Under the pieces are notes generated by a model. The model had not been told where the DNA came from and ran no database searches. It worked only from the letters and a program-made list of their open reading frames with translations. Positions 45,866-55,178 of a DNA stretch of 64,000 nucleotides are shown in pieces. Every line of letters starts with the position of its first letter. Position 1 is the first letter of the stretch. The stretch is from an uncultured Bacteroides sp. (GTDB lineage Bacteria > Bacteroidota > Bacteroidia > Bacteroidales > Bacteroidaceae), in NCBI GenBank assembly GCA_944321495.1, contig CALULP010000014.1, forward strand, positions 36,787 through 100,786, given 5' to 3'. Made by a program: the position numbers and the translations under genes.

Positions 45866-45990
45866 TTAGTTTTTGAGTTTATCTGTTTTTGAGTTGACGA
45901 GGGGAAAGAGGTGACAAGATAACCAGGGAGCAAGGTGAAAAGGTTACCAAACTCATCCACTCATAAACTGATAAACTTACAAACTCACAA
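45866..45990. repeat. Degenerate GAGTTT/AAACTC repeat tract
   Basis: The parA-parB gap contains TTTTTGAGTT units at one end and complementary AAACTCATCC/ACAAACTCAC units at the other, so the tract is partly self-complementary. It resembles the tract at 30275-30358. Confidence 0.5.
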
Positions 45991-45992
45991 AC

Positions 45993-46757
45993 TTATTTAT
46001 CTCTTTCTATCAGTTCTTTCGCCAGTGCCAGGTGGCTCTTGGCACCGGTAGAGTCGGCATCGTACAAGATGGTGGGCATGCCGTAGCTGGGTGCCTCGCT
46101 CAGCTTGACGTTGCGTTGTATCACGGTGTTGAACACCAGTTCCTGGAAGTGGCGTTTCACCTCGTCGTAAATCTGGTTGGCCTGGCGCAGGCGCGAGTCG
46201 AACATGGTCAGCAGGAAGCCTTCGATTTCCAGCCCCGGGTTGAGTTTCGACTTGATGATTTTAATCGTATTGAGCAACTTGCTGATGCCTTCCAGTGCGA
46301 AATACTCGGCCTGCACGGGGATGATGACCGAGTCGGCAGCCGTCAAAGCATTCACCGTAATCAGCCCCAACGAAGGCGAGCAGTCTATCAGGATGTAGTC
46401 GAAATCGTCTTTCAACGGTGCCAATACCCCTTTCAGAATCTTTTCGCGGTTCTTCAGGTTGAGCATTTCTATCTCTGCACCTACCAGGTTGATGTGCGAG
46501 GGGATGACCTTCAGCGTGTCGATTCCCGTGTCGTGGATAGCGTCGCGCACGTTTGCCTGGTCAATCAGACATTCGTAGATGGTGCATGCAGCCTGCTTGA
46601 TGTCTACCCCCAGTCCCGACGAGGCGTTGGCCTGCGGGTCGGCATCTACCACAAGGACCGTTTTCTCCAGCGTGGCGAGCGAAGCGGCGAGGTTGATGGT
46701 GGTGGTGGTTTTCCCCACCCCGCCCTTTTGGTTTGCCAATGCGATAATTTTTCCCAT
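45993..46757 (-). CDS. parA: Chromosome partition ATPase ParA/Soj
   Basis: ParA is the deviant-Walker ATPase partner of ParB. In 254 residues it shows NQKGGVGKTTTTINLAASLA (deviant Walker A), VDADPQANASSGLGVD (Walker A'), and YILIDCSPSLGLITVNAL (Walker B). Length fits chromosomal Soj without an N-terminal HTH. It starts the parA-parB-DUF5683-mltD run. Confidence 0.96.
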   Translation of the reverse strand: MGKIIALANQKGGVGKTTTTINLAASLATLEKTVLVVDADPQANASSGLGVDIKQAACTIYECLIDQANVRDAIHDTGIDTLKVIPSHINLVGAEIEMLNLKNREKILKGVLAPLKDDFDYILIDCSPSLGLITVNALTAADSVIIPVQAEYFALEGISKLLNTIKIIKSKLNPGLEIEGFLLTMFDSRLRQANQIYDEVKRHFQELVFNTVIQRNVKLSEAPSYGMPTILYDADSTGAKSHLALAKELIERDK

Positions 46758-47087
46758 ATAGTTTCCAAATATTTATCGGCGGCGAAATAAGCGATAATTT
46801 TGCACCTCACCTACTAAAACGGGGGAAGATTGCAAAAACGGTGGATAAGTCGGCTGTTTTGTTAATAACTTCCTGCCACACGGCGCCGCCTTCCTCACCC
46901 GCCGAACAACGGGCAAATATACATATTTCTCTCGAGATGAAGCCTTTTTCGCAGGCCCGTTTGAAGAACATTAAGATTTGGCCCCCCCCTTGCGCCAGCG
47001 CCATAGTGCCAGGATGGTAGCGATACTATGCCAGCGCGCCAGCACTGTAACGCCAGGACGGTAGCGTTGTATCGCTACCGCGCGTTG
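46758..47087. other. parA upstream region with promoter candidates and GCCAGG repeats
   Basis: About 330 bases between the M23 gene and parA. A minus-strand TATATTTG (46914-46921) could start the parA transcript. A plus-strand TAATTTTG lies at 46795-46802 with no gene after it. At 46990-47085 there are imperfect repeats of GCCAGGAYGGTAGCG and a perfect hairpin CGGTAGCG-TTGTAT-CGCTACCG (47059-47080) just past the M23 stop. No coding sequence is recognised. Confidence 0.5.
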
Positions 47088-48053
47088 TCAATCAAGCACT
47101 TTGCCATGGTTCTCCGCCAATTGTATCATGCGGTCGTAGTCCTCTGCGCTGAGGTCCATGAAGTAGTAATTCACCGGGTTCACCACGCGGCCCTTGACGT
47201 GCACCTCGTAGTGCAGGTGCGGACCCGTGCTCTTGCCCGTGTTGCCCACTTCGCCTATCACTTCGCCGCGCACCACCTTCTGCCCGCGCCTCACGTTGTA
47301 GTCGTTGAGGTGAGCATAGCGGGTCACGTAGCCGAAACCGTGGTCTATCTCGATGGTCTTGCCATACCCAGACTCCCAGCCCACGCGGACCACCTTACCG
47401 TCGCCCGTGGCATAGACATCGGTGCCCGTGTTGGCCGAAAAGTCCATGCCGGCATGGAACTTCACCGTGCCGTATATCGGGTCGACCCGCCTGCCGTAGC
47501 CGGAAGCGGTGCGTTTCAAGTCTTTATTGGAAATGGGCTGGATGGCAGGGATGCAACGCAGCATTTCGTCATGCTGCCGGCAAAGCGCCACCACGTCGTC
47601 GAACGAACGCGACTGGATATACAGTTGCTTCGTCAGCAAGTCCATCTTCTGCGTGGTATTCACCACCAGCTCGGCATCCGCCATATCCGCCAAGTGTTCA
47701 TAGCGGGCAGCCCCGTATCCCGCCTGGCGGATGGCAGGCGAAATGGGGTCGGCCATGAAAATGACGCGGTACAGGTTGTCGTCGCGCTGCTGGATGTCCT
47801 GCAACACGCCCAGCGCCTCGTCCAACTGCCTGGACAACACGCGGTACTGCGCCTCCAGGCGGCTGTTTTCCTTGCGCAACTCCTTTTCGGAAGGCGAGCC
47901 GAAGATGATGAGCGGGGCAATGAAACACACCGCGCCCAGCCCCATGCCGATGAACAGACGGCGCACGTAGCTCATCACCCGCTGCCGGACGGTGGGGTAA
48001 ATACGGTCGTAAGTCTGTGTCTGCGGGTTGTATATGTAGTAGACTTTGCGCAT
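47088..48053 (-). CDS. M23-family peptidoglycan endopeptidase
   Basis: A 321-residue envelope protein. A cytosolic N-terminus (MRKVYYIYNPQTQTYDRIYP) precedes one membrane helix (about residues 33-52), a coiled coil (SEKELRKENSRLEAQYRVLS) and a LytM domain: HAGMDFSANTGTDVYATGDG (HxxxD zinc site), VTRYAHLNDY and GPHLHYEVHVKG (HxH). It probably trims peptide cross-links or activates amidases. Divergent from alaS, with back-to-back promoters. Confidence 0.92.
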   Translation of the reverse strand: MRKVYYIYNPQTQTYDRIYPTVRQRVMSYVRRLFIGMGLGAVCFIAPLIIFGSPSEKELRKENSRLEAQYRVLSRQLDEALGVLQDIQQRDDNLYRVIFMADPISPAIRQAGYGAARYEHLADMADAELVVNTTQKMDLLTKQLYIQSRSFDDVVALCRQHDEMLRCIPAIQPISNKDLKRTASGYGRRVDPIYGTVKFHAGMDFSANTGTDVYATGDGKVVRVGWESGYGKTIEIDHGFGYVTRYAHLNDYNVRRGQKVVRGEVIGEVGNTGKSTGPHLHYEVHVKGRVVNPVNYYFMDLSAEDYDRMIQLAENHGKVLD

Positions 48054-48084
48054 CTTTCTGAAAATATTTCGGTTGGCAACGCGG

Positions 48085-48092
48085 CAAAAGTA
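48085..48092 (-). promoter_or_regulatory. -7 promoter element of the M23 gene
   Basis: TACTTTTG on the minus strand fits TAnnTTTG, 31 bases before the ATG at 48053. Confidence 0.5.
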
Positions 48093-48103
48093 ATAAAAAC
48101 ACG

Positions 48104-48111
48104 TATCTTTG
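48104..48111 (+). promoter_or_regulatory. -7 promoter element of alaS
   Basis: TATCTTTG fits TAnnTTTG, 54 bases before the alaS ATG; it is only 11 bases from the M23 -7 element. Confidence 0.55.
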
Positions 48112-48165
48112 CGCAGTTTTTTTCAGAATATTAACCCCAAGCATAGACAAGATACGCGATAAGTT

Positions 48166-50787
48166 ATGATGACAGCTAACGAAATCAGGGACTCGTTCAA
48201 GAGTTTCTTCCAAAGCAAGGGACACCACATCGTACCCTCCGCACCCATGGTAATCAAAGACGACCCCACGCTGATGTTCACCAACGCGGGCATGAACCAG
48301 TTCAAAGACATCATCCTGGGCAACCACCCGGCGCAATGGAAGCGCGTGGCCGACTCGCAGAAGTGCCTCCGCGTCAGCGGCAAGCACAACGACCTGGAAG
48401 AAGTGGGACACGACACCTACCACCACACCATGTTCGAGATGCTGGGCAACTGGTCGTTTGGCGACTACTTCAAGAAAGAAGCCATCTCTTGGGCATGGGA
48501 GTACCTGGTAGACGTGCTCAAGATAGACCCCGCCAACCTCTATGCCACCGTATTCGAGGGCAGCCCGGAAGAAGGGTTGGGACGCGACAACGAAGCCGCC
48601 TCCTACTGGGAGCAATTCCTGCCCAAAGACCACATACTCAACGGCAACAAGCACGACAACTTCTGGGAAATGGGCGACACAGGCCCCTGCGGTCCCTGCT
48701 CGGAAATACACATCGACTCGCGCTCGGAAGCTGAAAAGGCCCAAGTGCCCGGCCGCGAACTGGTAAACAAGGACCATCCGCAAGTCATTGAGATATGGAA
48801 CCTCGTGTTCATGCAGTTCAACCGCAAGGCCGACGGATCGCTGGAAGAACTGCCCGCCAAGGTCATCGACACCGGCATGGGCTTCGAGCGCCTGGTGCGC
48901 ACCCTGCAAGGGAAAACCTCGAACTATGACACCGACGTGTTCCAGCCCCTGCTGAAAGCCATCGGCAACATGGCAAAGATTGAGTACGGCAAAGACCCGC
49001 AAAAAGACATTGCCATGCGTGTCGTAGCCGACCACATCCGCACCATCGCCTTCTCCATCACCGACGGGCAGTTGCCCGGCAACGCCAAGGCAGGCTACGT
49101 CATCCGCCGCATCCTGCGCCGTGCCGTGCGCTACGGCTATACCTTCCTGGACCAGAAGCAAGCTTTCATGTACAAACTCTTGCCCGTGCTCATCGACAAC
49201 ATGGGCGCGGCCTACCCCGAACTGAATGAACAGAAAGACCTCATAGCCAAAGTCATCAAAGAAGAGGAAGAAGCCTTCCTCCGTACCTTGGAAACCGGCA
49301 TCCGCCTTCTGGACAAGACCATGAGCGAAGCCAAGGCTGCCGGGAAAACCGAAATCAGCGGCAAAGATGCCTTTACGCTGTACGACACCTTCGGCTTCCC
49401 CCTCGACCTGACCGAACTTATCCTGCGCGAAAACGGCATGACCGCAGACATTGAAGCGTTCAACGCCGAGATGCAGCAGCAGAAACAACGCGCCCGCAAC
49501 GCTGCCGCCGTTGAAACCGGCGACTGGATTACGCTGAAAGAAGGCACTACCGAGTTTGTAGGTTATGACTATACGGAATACGAAACCACCATCCTGCGCT
49601 ACCGCCAGGTAAAACAAAAGAACCAGACCCTCTATCAAATCGTGTTGGACAAGACGCCGTTCTATGCCGAAAGCGGCGGACAGGTGGGCGACACCGGCGT
49701 ACTGGTCAGCGAATACGAAACCATCGAAGTCATTGACACGAAGAAAGAGAACAACCTGCCCATCCACATCACCAAGAAACTGCCCGAACACCCCGAAGCG
49801 CCCATGATGGCCTGCGTGGATACGGACAAACGCGCCGCCTGTGCCGCCAACCACTCGTGCACCCACTTGCTCGATGAAGCCTTGCGCACCGTGCTCGGCA
49901 CACATGTGGAACAGAAAGGCTCGCTGGTAACCCCCGACTCCCTGCGCTTCGACTTCTCACACTTCCAGAAGGTAACGGACGAGCAGTTGCGCGAAGTGGA
50001 ACACTTGGTGAATGCCAAGATACGTGCCAACATCCCCTTGAAAGAATACCGCAACATCCCCATCGAGGAAGCCAAAGAACTGGGCGCCATCGCCTTGTTC
50101 GGCGAAAAGTACGGCGACCGCGTGCGCGTCATCCAGTTCGGCTCGTCCATTGAATTCTGCGGAGGCACGCACGTAGCCGCCACGGGCAACATCGGCATGG
50201 TGAAAATACTGGCCGAAAGTTCGGTAGCTGCCGGCGTGCGCCGTATCGAAGCCATCACCGGAGCCAAAGTAGAAGCCATGTTCGACACGCTGGAAGACAC
50301 TTTGCGCGGCCTGAAAACCTTGTTCAACAACGCTCCCGACCTGACAGGCGCCATCCGCAAGTACATTGAGGAGAACGCCGGACTGAAAAAGCAGGTGGAA
50401 GAATTCATGAAGGAAAAAGAAGCCCAACTGAAAGAAAAACTCCTGCAAAGCGTAAAGGAAGTGAACGGCGTAAAACTCATCAAATTCTGCGCCCCGATGG
50501 TATCGCCCGACACCATCAAGAACATTGCCTTCCAGCTGCGCGGCGAAATCACCGAAAGCCTGTTCTTCGTGGCAGGCACCGTATTCGACGGCAAGCCCTT
50601 GCTCACCGTCATGCTGAGCGACAACCTCACGGCAGGCGGTCTGAAAGCCGGCGTACTGGTGAAAGAAGCTGCAAAACTGATTCAAGGCGGCGGTGGCGGA
50701 CAGCCCCACTTTGCCACGGCAGGCGGCAAAAATCCCGACGGACTGATGGCCGCTGTCGACAAGGTAGTTGAACTGGCTGGCATCTGA
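48166..50787 (+). CDS. alaS: Alanine-tRNA ligase
   Basis: AlaRS charges tRNA-Ala. The 873-residue protein is full length: class II core with [18 protein letters not shown] and [19 protein letters not shown], the tRNA-recognition middle, the editing domain with the zinc site [11 protein letters not shown] and [13 protein letters not shown], and a C-terminal coiled coil plus C-Ala domain ending [19 protein letters not shown]. It is a single gene followed by the PAP2 gene 26 bases later. Confidence 0.98.
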   Translation: MMTANEIRDSFKSFFQSKGHHIVPSAPMVIKDDPTLMFTNAGMNQFKDIILGNHPAQWKRVADSQKCLRVSGKHNDLEEVGHDTYHHTMFEMLGNWSFGDYFKKEAISWAWEYLVDVLKIDPANLYATVFEGSPEEGLGRDNEAASYWEQFLPKDHILNGNKHDNFWEMGDTGPCGPCSEIHIDSRSEAEKAQVPGRELVNKDHPQVIEIWNLVFMQFNRKADGSLEELPAKVIDTGMGFERLVRTLQGKTSNYDTDVFQPLLKAIGNMAKIEYGKDPQKDIAMRVVADHIRTIAFSITDGQLPGNAKAGYVIRRILRRAVRYGYTFLDQKQAFMYKLLPVLIDNMGAAYPELNEQKDLIAKVIKEEEEAFLRTLETGIRLLDKTMSEAKAAGKTEISGKDAFTLYDTFGFPLDLTELILRENGMTADIEAFNAEMQQQKQRARNAAAVETGDWITLKEGTTEFVGYDYTEYETTILRYRQVKQKNQTLYQIVLDKTPFYAESGGQVGDTGVLVSEYETIEVIDTKKENNLPIHITKKLPEHPEAPMMACVDTDKRAACAANHSCTHLLDEALRTVLGTHVEQKGSLVTPDSLRFDFSHFQKVTDEQLREVEHLVNAKIRANIPLKEYRNIPIEEAKELGAIALFGEKYGDRVRVIQFGSSIEFCGGTHVAATGNIGMVKILAESSVAAGVRRIEAITGAKVEAMFDTLEDTLRGLKTLFNNAPDLTGAIRKYIEENAGLKKQVEEFMKEKEAQLKEKLLQSVKEVNGVKLIKFCAPMVSPDTIKNIAFQLRGEITESLFFVAGTVFDGKPLLTVMLSDNLTAGGLKAGVLVKEAAKLIQGGGGGQPHFATAGGKNPDGLMAAVDKVVELAGI

Positions 50788-50813
50788 CCCGCCTTCCTCC
50801 AACCCACGCAGCG

Positions 50814-51590
50814 ATGAAGAAACAACTGTGCATACTGCTTACGGCCTGGTTGTGCTACTGCCTGCCGGCATATTCGCAAGAGCGGACGGACAGCCTGGCC
50901 AACGACAACACTTTTGCTTCGGGGGAACAAACGGACAGCAAGCCCGTGTTCCACCCGAAGCAAGTGATATTTCCCGCCGTTGCCATCACCGTAGGCAGCA
51001 TAGGGGCCGCCACCTCGTTCGGGAAGAAAATAAACCGCGAAGTGCGCGATGCCTTGCGCTACCGCGACCATAAGATAAAGGCCGACGACTACCTGCAATA
51101 CCTTCCCGTGGTGTCGGTCTACGGGTTGAGCCTGCTCGGCGCACCGGCCAAGCACGACTACCTGGAGCGCACGGTCATCACCGCCACGGCATACGCCACC
51201 ATGGGCGTGCTGGTAGGCTCGGTGAAATACCTTGCCAAGGTGAGACGCCCGGACGGCAGTTCGCGCAACTCTTTCCCCTCCGGACATACGGCTACCGCCT
51301 TCATGGGCGCCGAACTGGTGCGCCAAGAATACGGCACATGGTACGGCGTGGCGGCTTACACCGTGGCCACCGCCATCGGCGTGGCGCGCATCTACAACGA
51401 CCGCCATTGGGCCAGCGACGTGGTGGCTGGCGCAGGCTTCGGCGTGCTCAGTGCAAAGGTGGGTTATTGGCTGTTCCCCTACACCGGCAAACTGCTGCAA
51501 AAATTCACCGGAAAGAAAAAAGAAAACGCCTCCCTCGTTCCTTTCTACACAGGAGGTTCGGGAGGCATTGCTTTCAGCTATTGTTTCTAA
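50814..51590 (+). CDS. PAP2-family membrane phosphatase
   Basis: A 258-residue exported or membrane phosphatase. It has the signal MKKQLCILLTAWLCYCLPAYS and the three PAP2 motifs: KVRRPDGSSRNSF (KxxxxxxRP variant), FPSGHTATAF (PSGH) and ARIYNDRHWASDVVAGAGFG (SRxxxxxHxxxD). Likely substrates are lipid phosphates such as undecaprenyl pyrophosphate, phosphatidylglycerophosphate or lipid A phosphates. It follows alaS and converges on the RecD-like gene with an 8-base gap. Confidence 0.88.
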   Translation: MKKQLCILLTAWLCYCLPAYSQERTDSLANDNTFASGEQTDSKPVFHPKQVIFPAVAITVGSIGAATSFGKKINREVRDALRYRDHKIKADDYLQYLPVVSVYGLSLLGAPAKHDYLERTVITATAYATMGVLVGSVKYLAKVRRPDGSSRNSFPSGHTATAFMGAELVRQEYGTWYGVAAYTVATAIGVARIYNDRHWASDVVAGAGFGVLSAKVGYWLFPYTGKLLQKFTGKKKENASLVPFYTGGSGGIAFSYCF

Positions 51591-51598
51591 AATGCCAT

Positions 51599-53017
51599 TC
51601 ACTCCACCTGTTCCTGCGGATAATTCACTAAATACAACGTGCCCGTAGCCCGGGTAAAGGCGGTGTAAAGCCAGCGGAAATAGTCGGGCGTCAGGTATTC
51701 CTCACTCAGGTAGCCTTGGTCGAGGAAGACGTTTTTCCACTGCCCGCCCTGTGCCTTGTGGCAAGTCACGGCATAGGCATACTTCACTTGGAGGGCATTG
51801 TAGTAAGGGTCGGCCTTCATCTTCTTCATGCGTTCGGACTTCCGGGGGATGTCGGCATAATCCTCGAGCACGGTGTTGAACAAGCGTTCTTGCTCGGCAC
51901 GCGCCAAGGAGGGCGAGTCGCTGTGCAGGGTGTCGAGCAACACGGTGGTATCCAGTTCCAAATCATTGCAGTCGGGGAAAGCAAGGAGGACGTCGGCAAA
52001 GCGGAAACCGTAAAGCTCACGCGTGCGGCGCACACGGCGCACCACGGCCGTCTCGCCATTGGCCAGGAAATCGGCCTGCTTGGCCTGCTCCGTCCAGTAA
52101 TAATTGTTCTTCGCCACCATCAGCCAGTCGCCCGATTCCAACTCATCTTCCCGCCAAAGCAACCGGGCACGGATGCCGTTGTTGTAAAGGTTGGCGCGCT
52201 TGTTGCTGCGGCATATCACGATGGTTTCGTCCATGTCGTCGGCACCGTAGCACTGCTCCAAAGCATCCACCAGTTCATTGCCGGGCAACACACGCACATC
52301 CGCAAAGCCTGTCACCCGTATCCGGGGCAACGACCAGCACTCATCATCCGCAATGAGCCTGCGCAAGCGGGTAGCATTCCACAAGATGCCCGACTGCCCG
52401 TCCTGCCTCACCACCTGCGTCAGCTCAGCCTCCACCACGTCCAGCCCGTAGCCCCTCAACGCCTCGGGAAAAAGGGCGGGGCTCAGCTCCTCGCCCACCG
52501 GCGGCAACTGTGCCGTATCGCCCAGCAACAACAGCCGGCAGCCTTGGCCGGAGTAGACAAACTGCACCAGGTCGTCCAACAAGCGCCCCGTGCCGAACAT
52601 CGCGCCGGACAGCCCCTCATTGGCTATCATCGAAGCTTCATCCACTATATATAAGGTGTGGGCAGTCAGATTGTCATTCAGTGCGAAGTTTTCCATGTCG
52701 CCGGAAAAAGAACGCTGGCGGTAGATTTTCTTATGGATGGTGTAAGCCGGATGGCCTGCGTAGCCCGAAAACACCTTAGCCGCCCTGCCCGTCGGAGCCA
52801 GCAGGACGCACTTCTGTTTCAGCGCGTCGAGCGTGCGCACCAAAGCGCTGACCAACGAGGTTTTTCCCGTGCCCGCATAGCCTTTCAGCAGGAAAACGGT
52901 GTCACCCGAAGGCCGAAGTAAGAATTCTGCCAACAAATTCAACACATTTTCTTGCTCAGAAGTTGGCTGATAAGGAAAATTTCCCTTAATTTGCGTCGTT
53001 AAATAGTTATTTATCAT
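51599..53017 (-). CDS. RecD-like superfamily 1 DNA helicase
   Basis: A 472-residue helicase of the Dda/RecD2 type. Motif I is FLLKGYAGTGKTSLVSALVR, motif II is YIVDEASMI, motif III is LLLLGDTAQLPPVGE, and the C-terminal UvrD-like part has YAVTCHKAQGGQWKNVFLDQ and the final WLYTAFTRATGTLYLVNY. The frame starts at 53095, but ATG at 53017 (MINNYLTTQIKGNFPYQPT) fits homologues. It lacks the long N-terminal region of RecD2. It probably acts in replication-fork or recombination repair. Confidence 0.88.
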   Translation of the reverse strand: MINNYLTTQIKGNFPYQPTSEQENVLNLLAEFLLRPSGDTVFLLKGYAGTGKTSLVSALVRTLDALKQKCVLLAPTGRAAKVFSGYAGHPAYTIHKKIYRQRSFSGDMENFALNDNLTAHTLYIVDEASMIANEGLSGAMFGTGRLLDDLVQFVYSGQGCRLLLLGDTAQLPPVGEELSPALFPEALRGYGLDVVEAELTQVVRQDGQSGILWNATRLRRLIADDECWSLPRIRVTGFADVRVLPGNELVDALEQCYGADDMDETIVICRSNKRANLYNNGIRARLLWREDELESGDWLMVAKNNYYWTEQAKQADFLANGETAVVRRVRRTRELYGFRFADVLLAFPDCNDLELDTTVLLDTLHSDSPSLARAEQERLFNTVLEDYADIPRKSERMKKMKADPYYNALQVKYAYAVTCHKAQGGQWKNVFLDQGYLSEEYLTPDYFRWLYTAFTRATGTLYLVNYPQEQVE

Positions 53018-53070
53018 TTTTTGGCAAAGAAAAAGTAAAAGGAAACAGTCGATATTCAATTTATTTCTTT

Positions 53071-53078
53071 TATTTTTG
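53071..53078 (+). promoter_or_regulatory. -7 promoter element of the gene at 53114
   Basis: TATTTTTG fits TAnnTTTG, 35 bases before the ATG. Confidence 0.45.
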
Positions 53079-53113
53079 CGGTGCGAATATAACAACTAAA
53101 AAACATATTTATC

Positions 53114-53800
53114 ATGAAAACTGTATTTAATGTGATCTTAACCGTGTGTGTGCTGGTGTTGATTTACATTTGCTACGCCAGCATCATGGGACCTATCAAC
53201 TTCGAAGCAGAGAAGGACGTGAGAGACAAAGCCGTTCAAGCCCGCCTGTTGGACATCCGCAAGGCACAGGTAGAATTCCGTAACCTCAACGGCCAGAAGT
53301 ACACGGACAACTTCGACTCTCTGATTGCTTTCGTCAAGACCCAGAAGTTGCCGTTCATCTACAAGGAAGGTGAACTGACTGACGAACAATTGGAAAACGG
53401 TCTGACCGAAAAGAAAGCCATGGCCATCATCAACAAGGCCAAGAAAACCGGCAACTACAACGAAGTAAAGAAACAAGGACTGGAAAACTTCAAGCGTGAC
53501 ACCATGTGGGTAGCCGTATTGGATACCATCTTCCCGAAAGGCTTCAACGCAGACTCCATGAGATACATTCCTTATGGCAACGGCGCACAGTTCGAAATGG
53601 ATACCGTTACGCAAATCACCAAGTCGGGTGCCCCCGTTTCCTTGCTGGAAGTAAGAGCTCCGTACGACGTTTATCTGAACGGTCTTGACAGACAGGAAAT
53701 CATCAACCTGAAAGACATGCAGGGCAAGCTGAACAAGTATCTGGGTCTGAAGATTGGTGACTTGGTAACGCCGAACAACAACGCCGGTAACTGGGAATAA
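53114..53800 (+). CDS. Conserved membrane-anchored protein, pseudopilin-like
   Basis: A 228-residue protein with one N-terminal membrane helix (TVFNVILTVCVLVLIYICYA) followed by an extended helix (KAVQARLLDIRKAQVEFRNL) and then a Lys/Asp-rich globular part with LNGLDRQEIINLKDMQGKLN. The helix-then-globule shape resembles minor type IV pilins, but there is no prepilin peptidase site, so that likeness is structural guesswork. I recognise it only as a Bacteroidales conserved hypothetical that sits upstream of DUF3822 and rsmD. Confidence 0.7.
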   Translation: MKTVFNVILTVCVLVLIYICYASIMGPINFEAEKDVRDKAVQARLLDIRKAQVEFRNLNGQKYTDNFDSLIAFVKTQKLPFIYKEGELTDEQLENGLTEKKAMAIINKAKKTGNYNEVKKQGLENFKRDTMWVAVLDTIFPKGFNADSMRYIPYGNGAQFEMDTVTQITKSGAPVSLLEVRAPYDVYLNGLDRQEIINLKDMQGKLNKYLGLKIGDLVTPNNNAGNWE

Positions 53801-53846
53801 TCAGATTTGCATCCATTCCCGGGTGTACACAAACCTTTTACCAAAT

Positions 53847-54629
53847 ATGATAGAAAAGGCTGATTTGAACAAATCGGAAATATACACTTTATCCATCCGT
53901 CTTAGCACGGATGGATTTTCTTTTTCTGTATTCGACCCCACAGAAACGAATAGTACTTTATTGTACCGGAAAGCGGACTTGGATGCCGACCTCCCCCTGA
54001 CAGCCAATCTGGACAACATTTTCCAGGAAACGGAATGGCTGGCACGCCCCTTCCGCCGCGTCAACGTACTGGTCTGCGGGAAACGGTTTACAACGGTTCC
54101 ACAAGCTTATTTCACTCCGGAAGAGGCCGATACTTTTTTCTATCACAACCACAGCAAGCTGGAGCATGAAGACATCCTGTATGATATCCGCAGAAGATAC
54201 AAGCTTGTCCTTGTATTCGGCATAGACACATTTGCCCACCGTTTTCTGAAAAAGCAATACCCGGCAGCCCATTTCTACCACCAGGCAAGTCCGCTGTTGG
54301 AATGCTTTGCCGCCAAAAGCAGGCTGGGCAACACCTGCAAACTATACGCCCATCTGCGCAAAAACGCAGTAGATACATTTGCCTTCCAGCATGGACAATT
54401 GCTCATTGCGAACTCATACGCATGCAGCGAAATGATAGACCGCCTTTACTACCTGCTCTACTTATGGAAGACGTTGAATTTCGACCAGGAAAACGATGAG
54501 TTACACCTGTGCGGGCTATTGGAAGGCAAAGAACAATTGATAAGCGAGTTACGCAAATTTATCCGGAACGTTTACATTATGAACCCGGTCGAGAACATCG
54601 ACCTGCAATACATCACAACATGCGAGTAA
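53847..54629 (+). CDS. DUF3822-family protein
   Basis: A 260-residue cytosolic protein opening MIEKADLNKSEIYTLSIRLS, continuing VCGKRFTTVPQAYFTPEEAD and HLRKNAVDTFAFQHGQLLIA, the pattern of the Bacteroidetes DUF3822 family, which has an actin/hexokinase-like ATPase fold by prediction. Function is unknown. GTG at 53823 is an alternative start. Its last ten bases overlap the rsmD start, so the two are coupled; this pairing is common in Bacteroidetes. Confidence 0.85.
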   Translation: MIEKADLNKSEIYTLSIRLSTDGFSFSVFDPTETNSTLLYRKADLDADLPLTANLDNIFQETEWLARPFRRVNVLVCGKRFTTVPQAYFTPEEADTFFYHNHSKLEHEDILYDIRRRYKLVLVFGIDTFAHRFLKKQYPAAHFYHQASPLLECFAAKSRLGNTCKLYAHLRKNAVDTFAFQHGQLLIANSYACSEMIDRLYYLLYLWKTLNFDQENDELHLCGLLEGKEQLISELRKFIRNVYIMNPVENIDLQYITTCE

Positions 54630-55153
54630 TCTGCGGAATATACAAGCGGAGGCATTTCGACATTCCCCGGAACTTCAAGGCAAGGCCTACGACTGACTTC
54701 GCCAAAGAAAACATCTTCAACGTGCTGACCAACTATCTCGACTTTGAGGAATGCGGGCGCGCCCTCGACCTCTTTGCCGGCACCGGAAGCATCAGCATCG
54801 AACTGGTGTCAAGGGGCTGCGGCGAGGTAATCAGCGTGGAAAAAGACCGCGACCACTACGCCTTCATCTGCAAGGTTATGCAAGAGGTCAAGACAGACAA
54901 ATGCCTGCCCATCCGGGGCGATGTATTCAAGTTCATCCAAAACAACAAACAGCCTTTCGACTTCATCTTTGCCGACCCGCCTTACGAGCTGCCCGGACTG
55001 TCGGCCCTGCCTGACCTGATTTTCGAGAACGGACAACTGAAAGAGGGGGGTATCTTCGTGCTGGAACATGGCAAGAAAAACAACTTTGAAGGACATCCGC
55101 ATTTCGTGGAAAAGCGGGTGTACGGCAGCGTGAACTTTTCGATATTCAGATAA
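54620..55153 (+). CDS. rsmD: 16S rRNA (guanine966-N2)-methyltransferase
   Basis: RsmD methylates G966 of 16S rRNA. The 177-residue protein begins MRVICGIYKRRHFDIPRNFK and RPTTDFAKENIFNVL, has the SAM motif LDLFAGTGSISIELVSRG, and the catalytic FDFIFADPPYELPGL (DPPY). The frame reaches back to 54509, but ATG at 54620 gives the usual RsmD start. Confidence 0.93.
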   Translation: MRVICGIYKRRHFDIPRNFKARPTTDFAKENIFNVLTNYLDFEECGRALDLFAGTGSISIELVSRGCGEVISVEKDRDHYAFICKVMQEVKTDKCLPIRGDVFKFIQNNKQPFDFIFADPPYELPGLSALPDLIFENGQLKEGGIFVLEHGKKNNFEGHPHFVEKRVYGSVNFSIFR

Positions 55154-55178
55154 AAACGCCCTCCGCCGCCCACACACG

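Noticed and set aside
44964-46757. Plasmid or integrated element, from parAB
   Set aside because: The ParA and ParB types and neighbours (DUF5683, mltD) are those of the chromosomal partition locus.
42000-48200. parS site near parAB
   Set aside because: I looked for TGTTNCACGTGNAACA-like palindromes on both strands around the locus and saw none; a computed scan could still find a divergent site.
47698-49905. 735-codon minus-strand frame opposite alaS
   Set aside because: Antisense to alaS and part of the M23 gene, with no motif; a product of GC-rich codon use.
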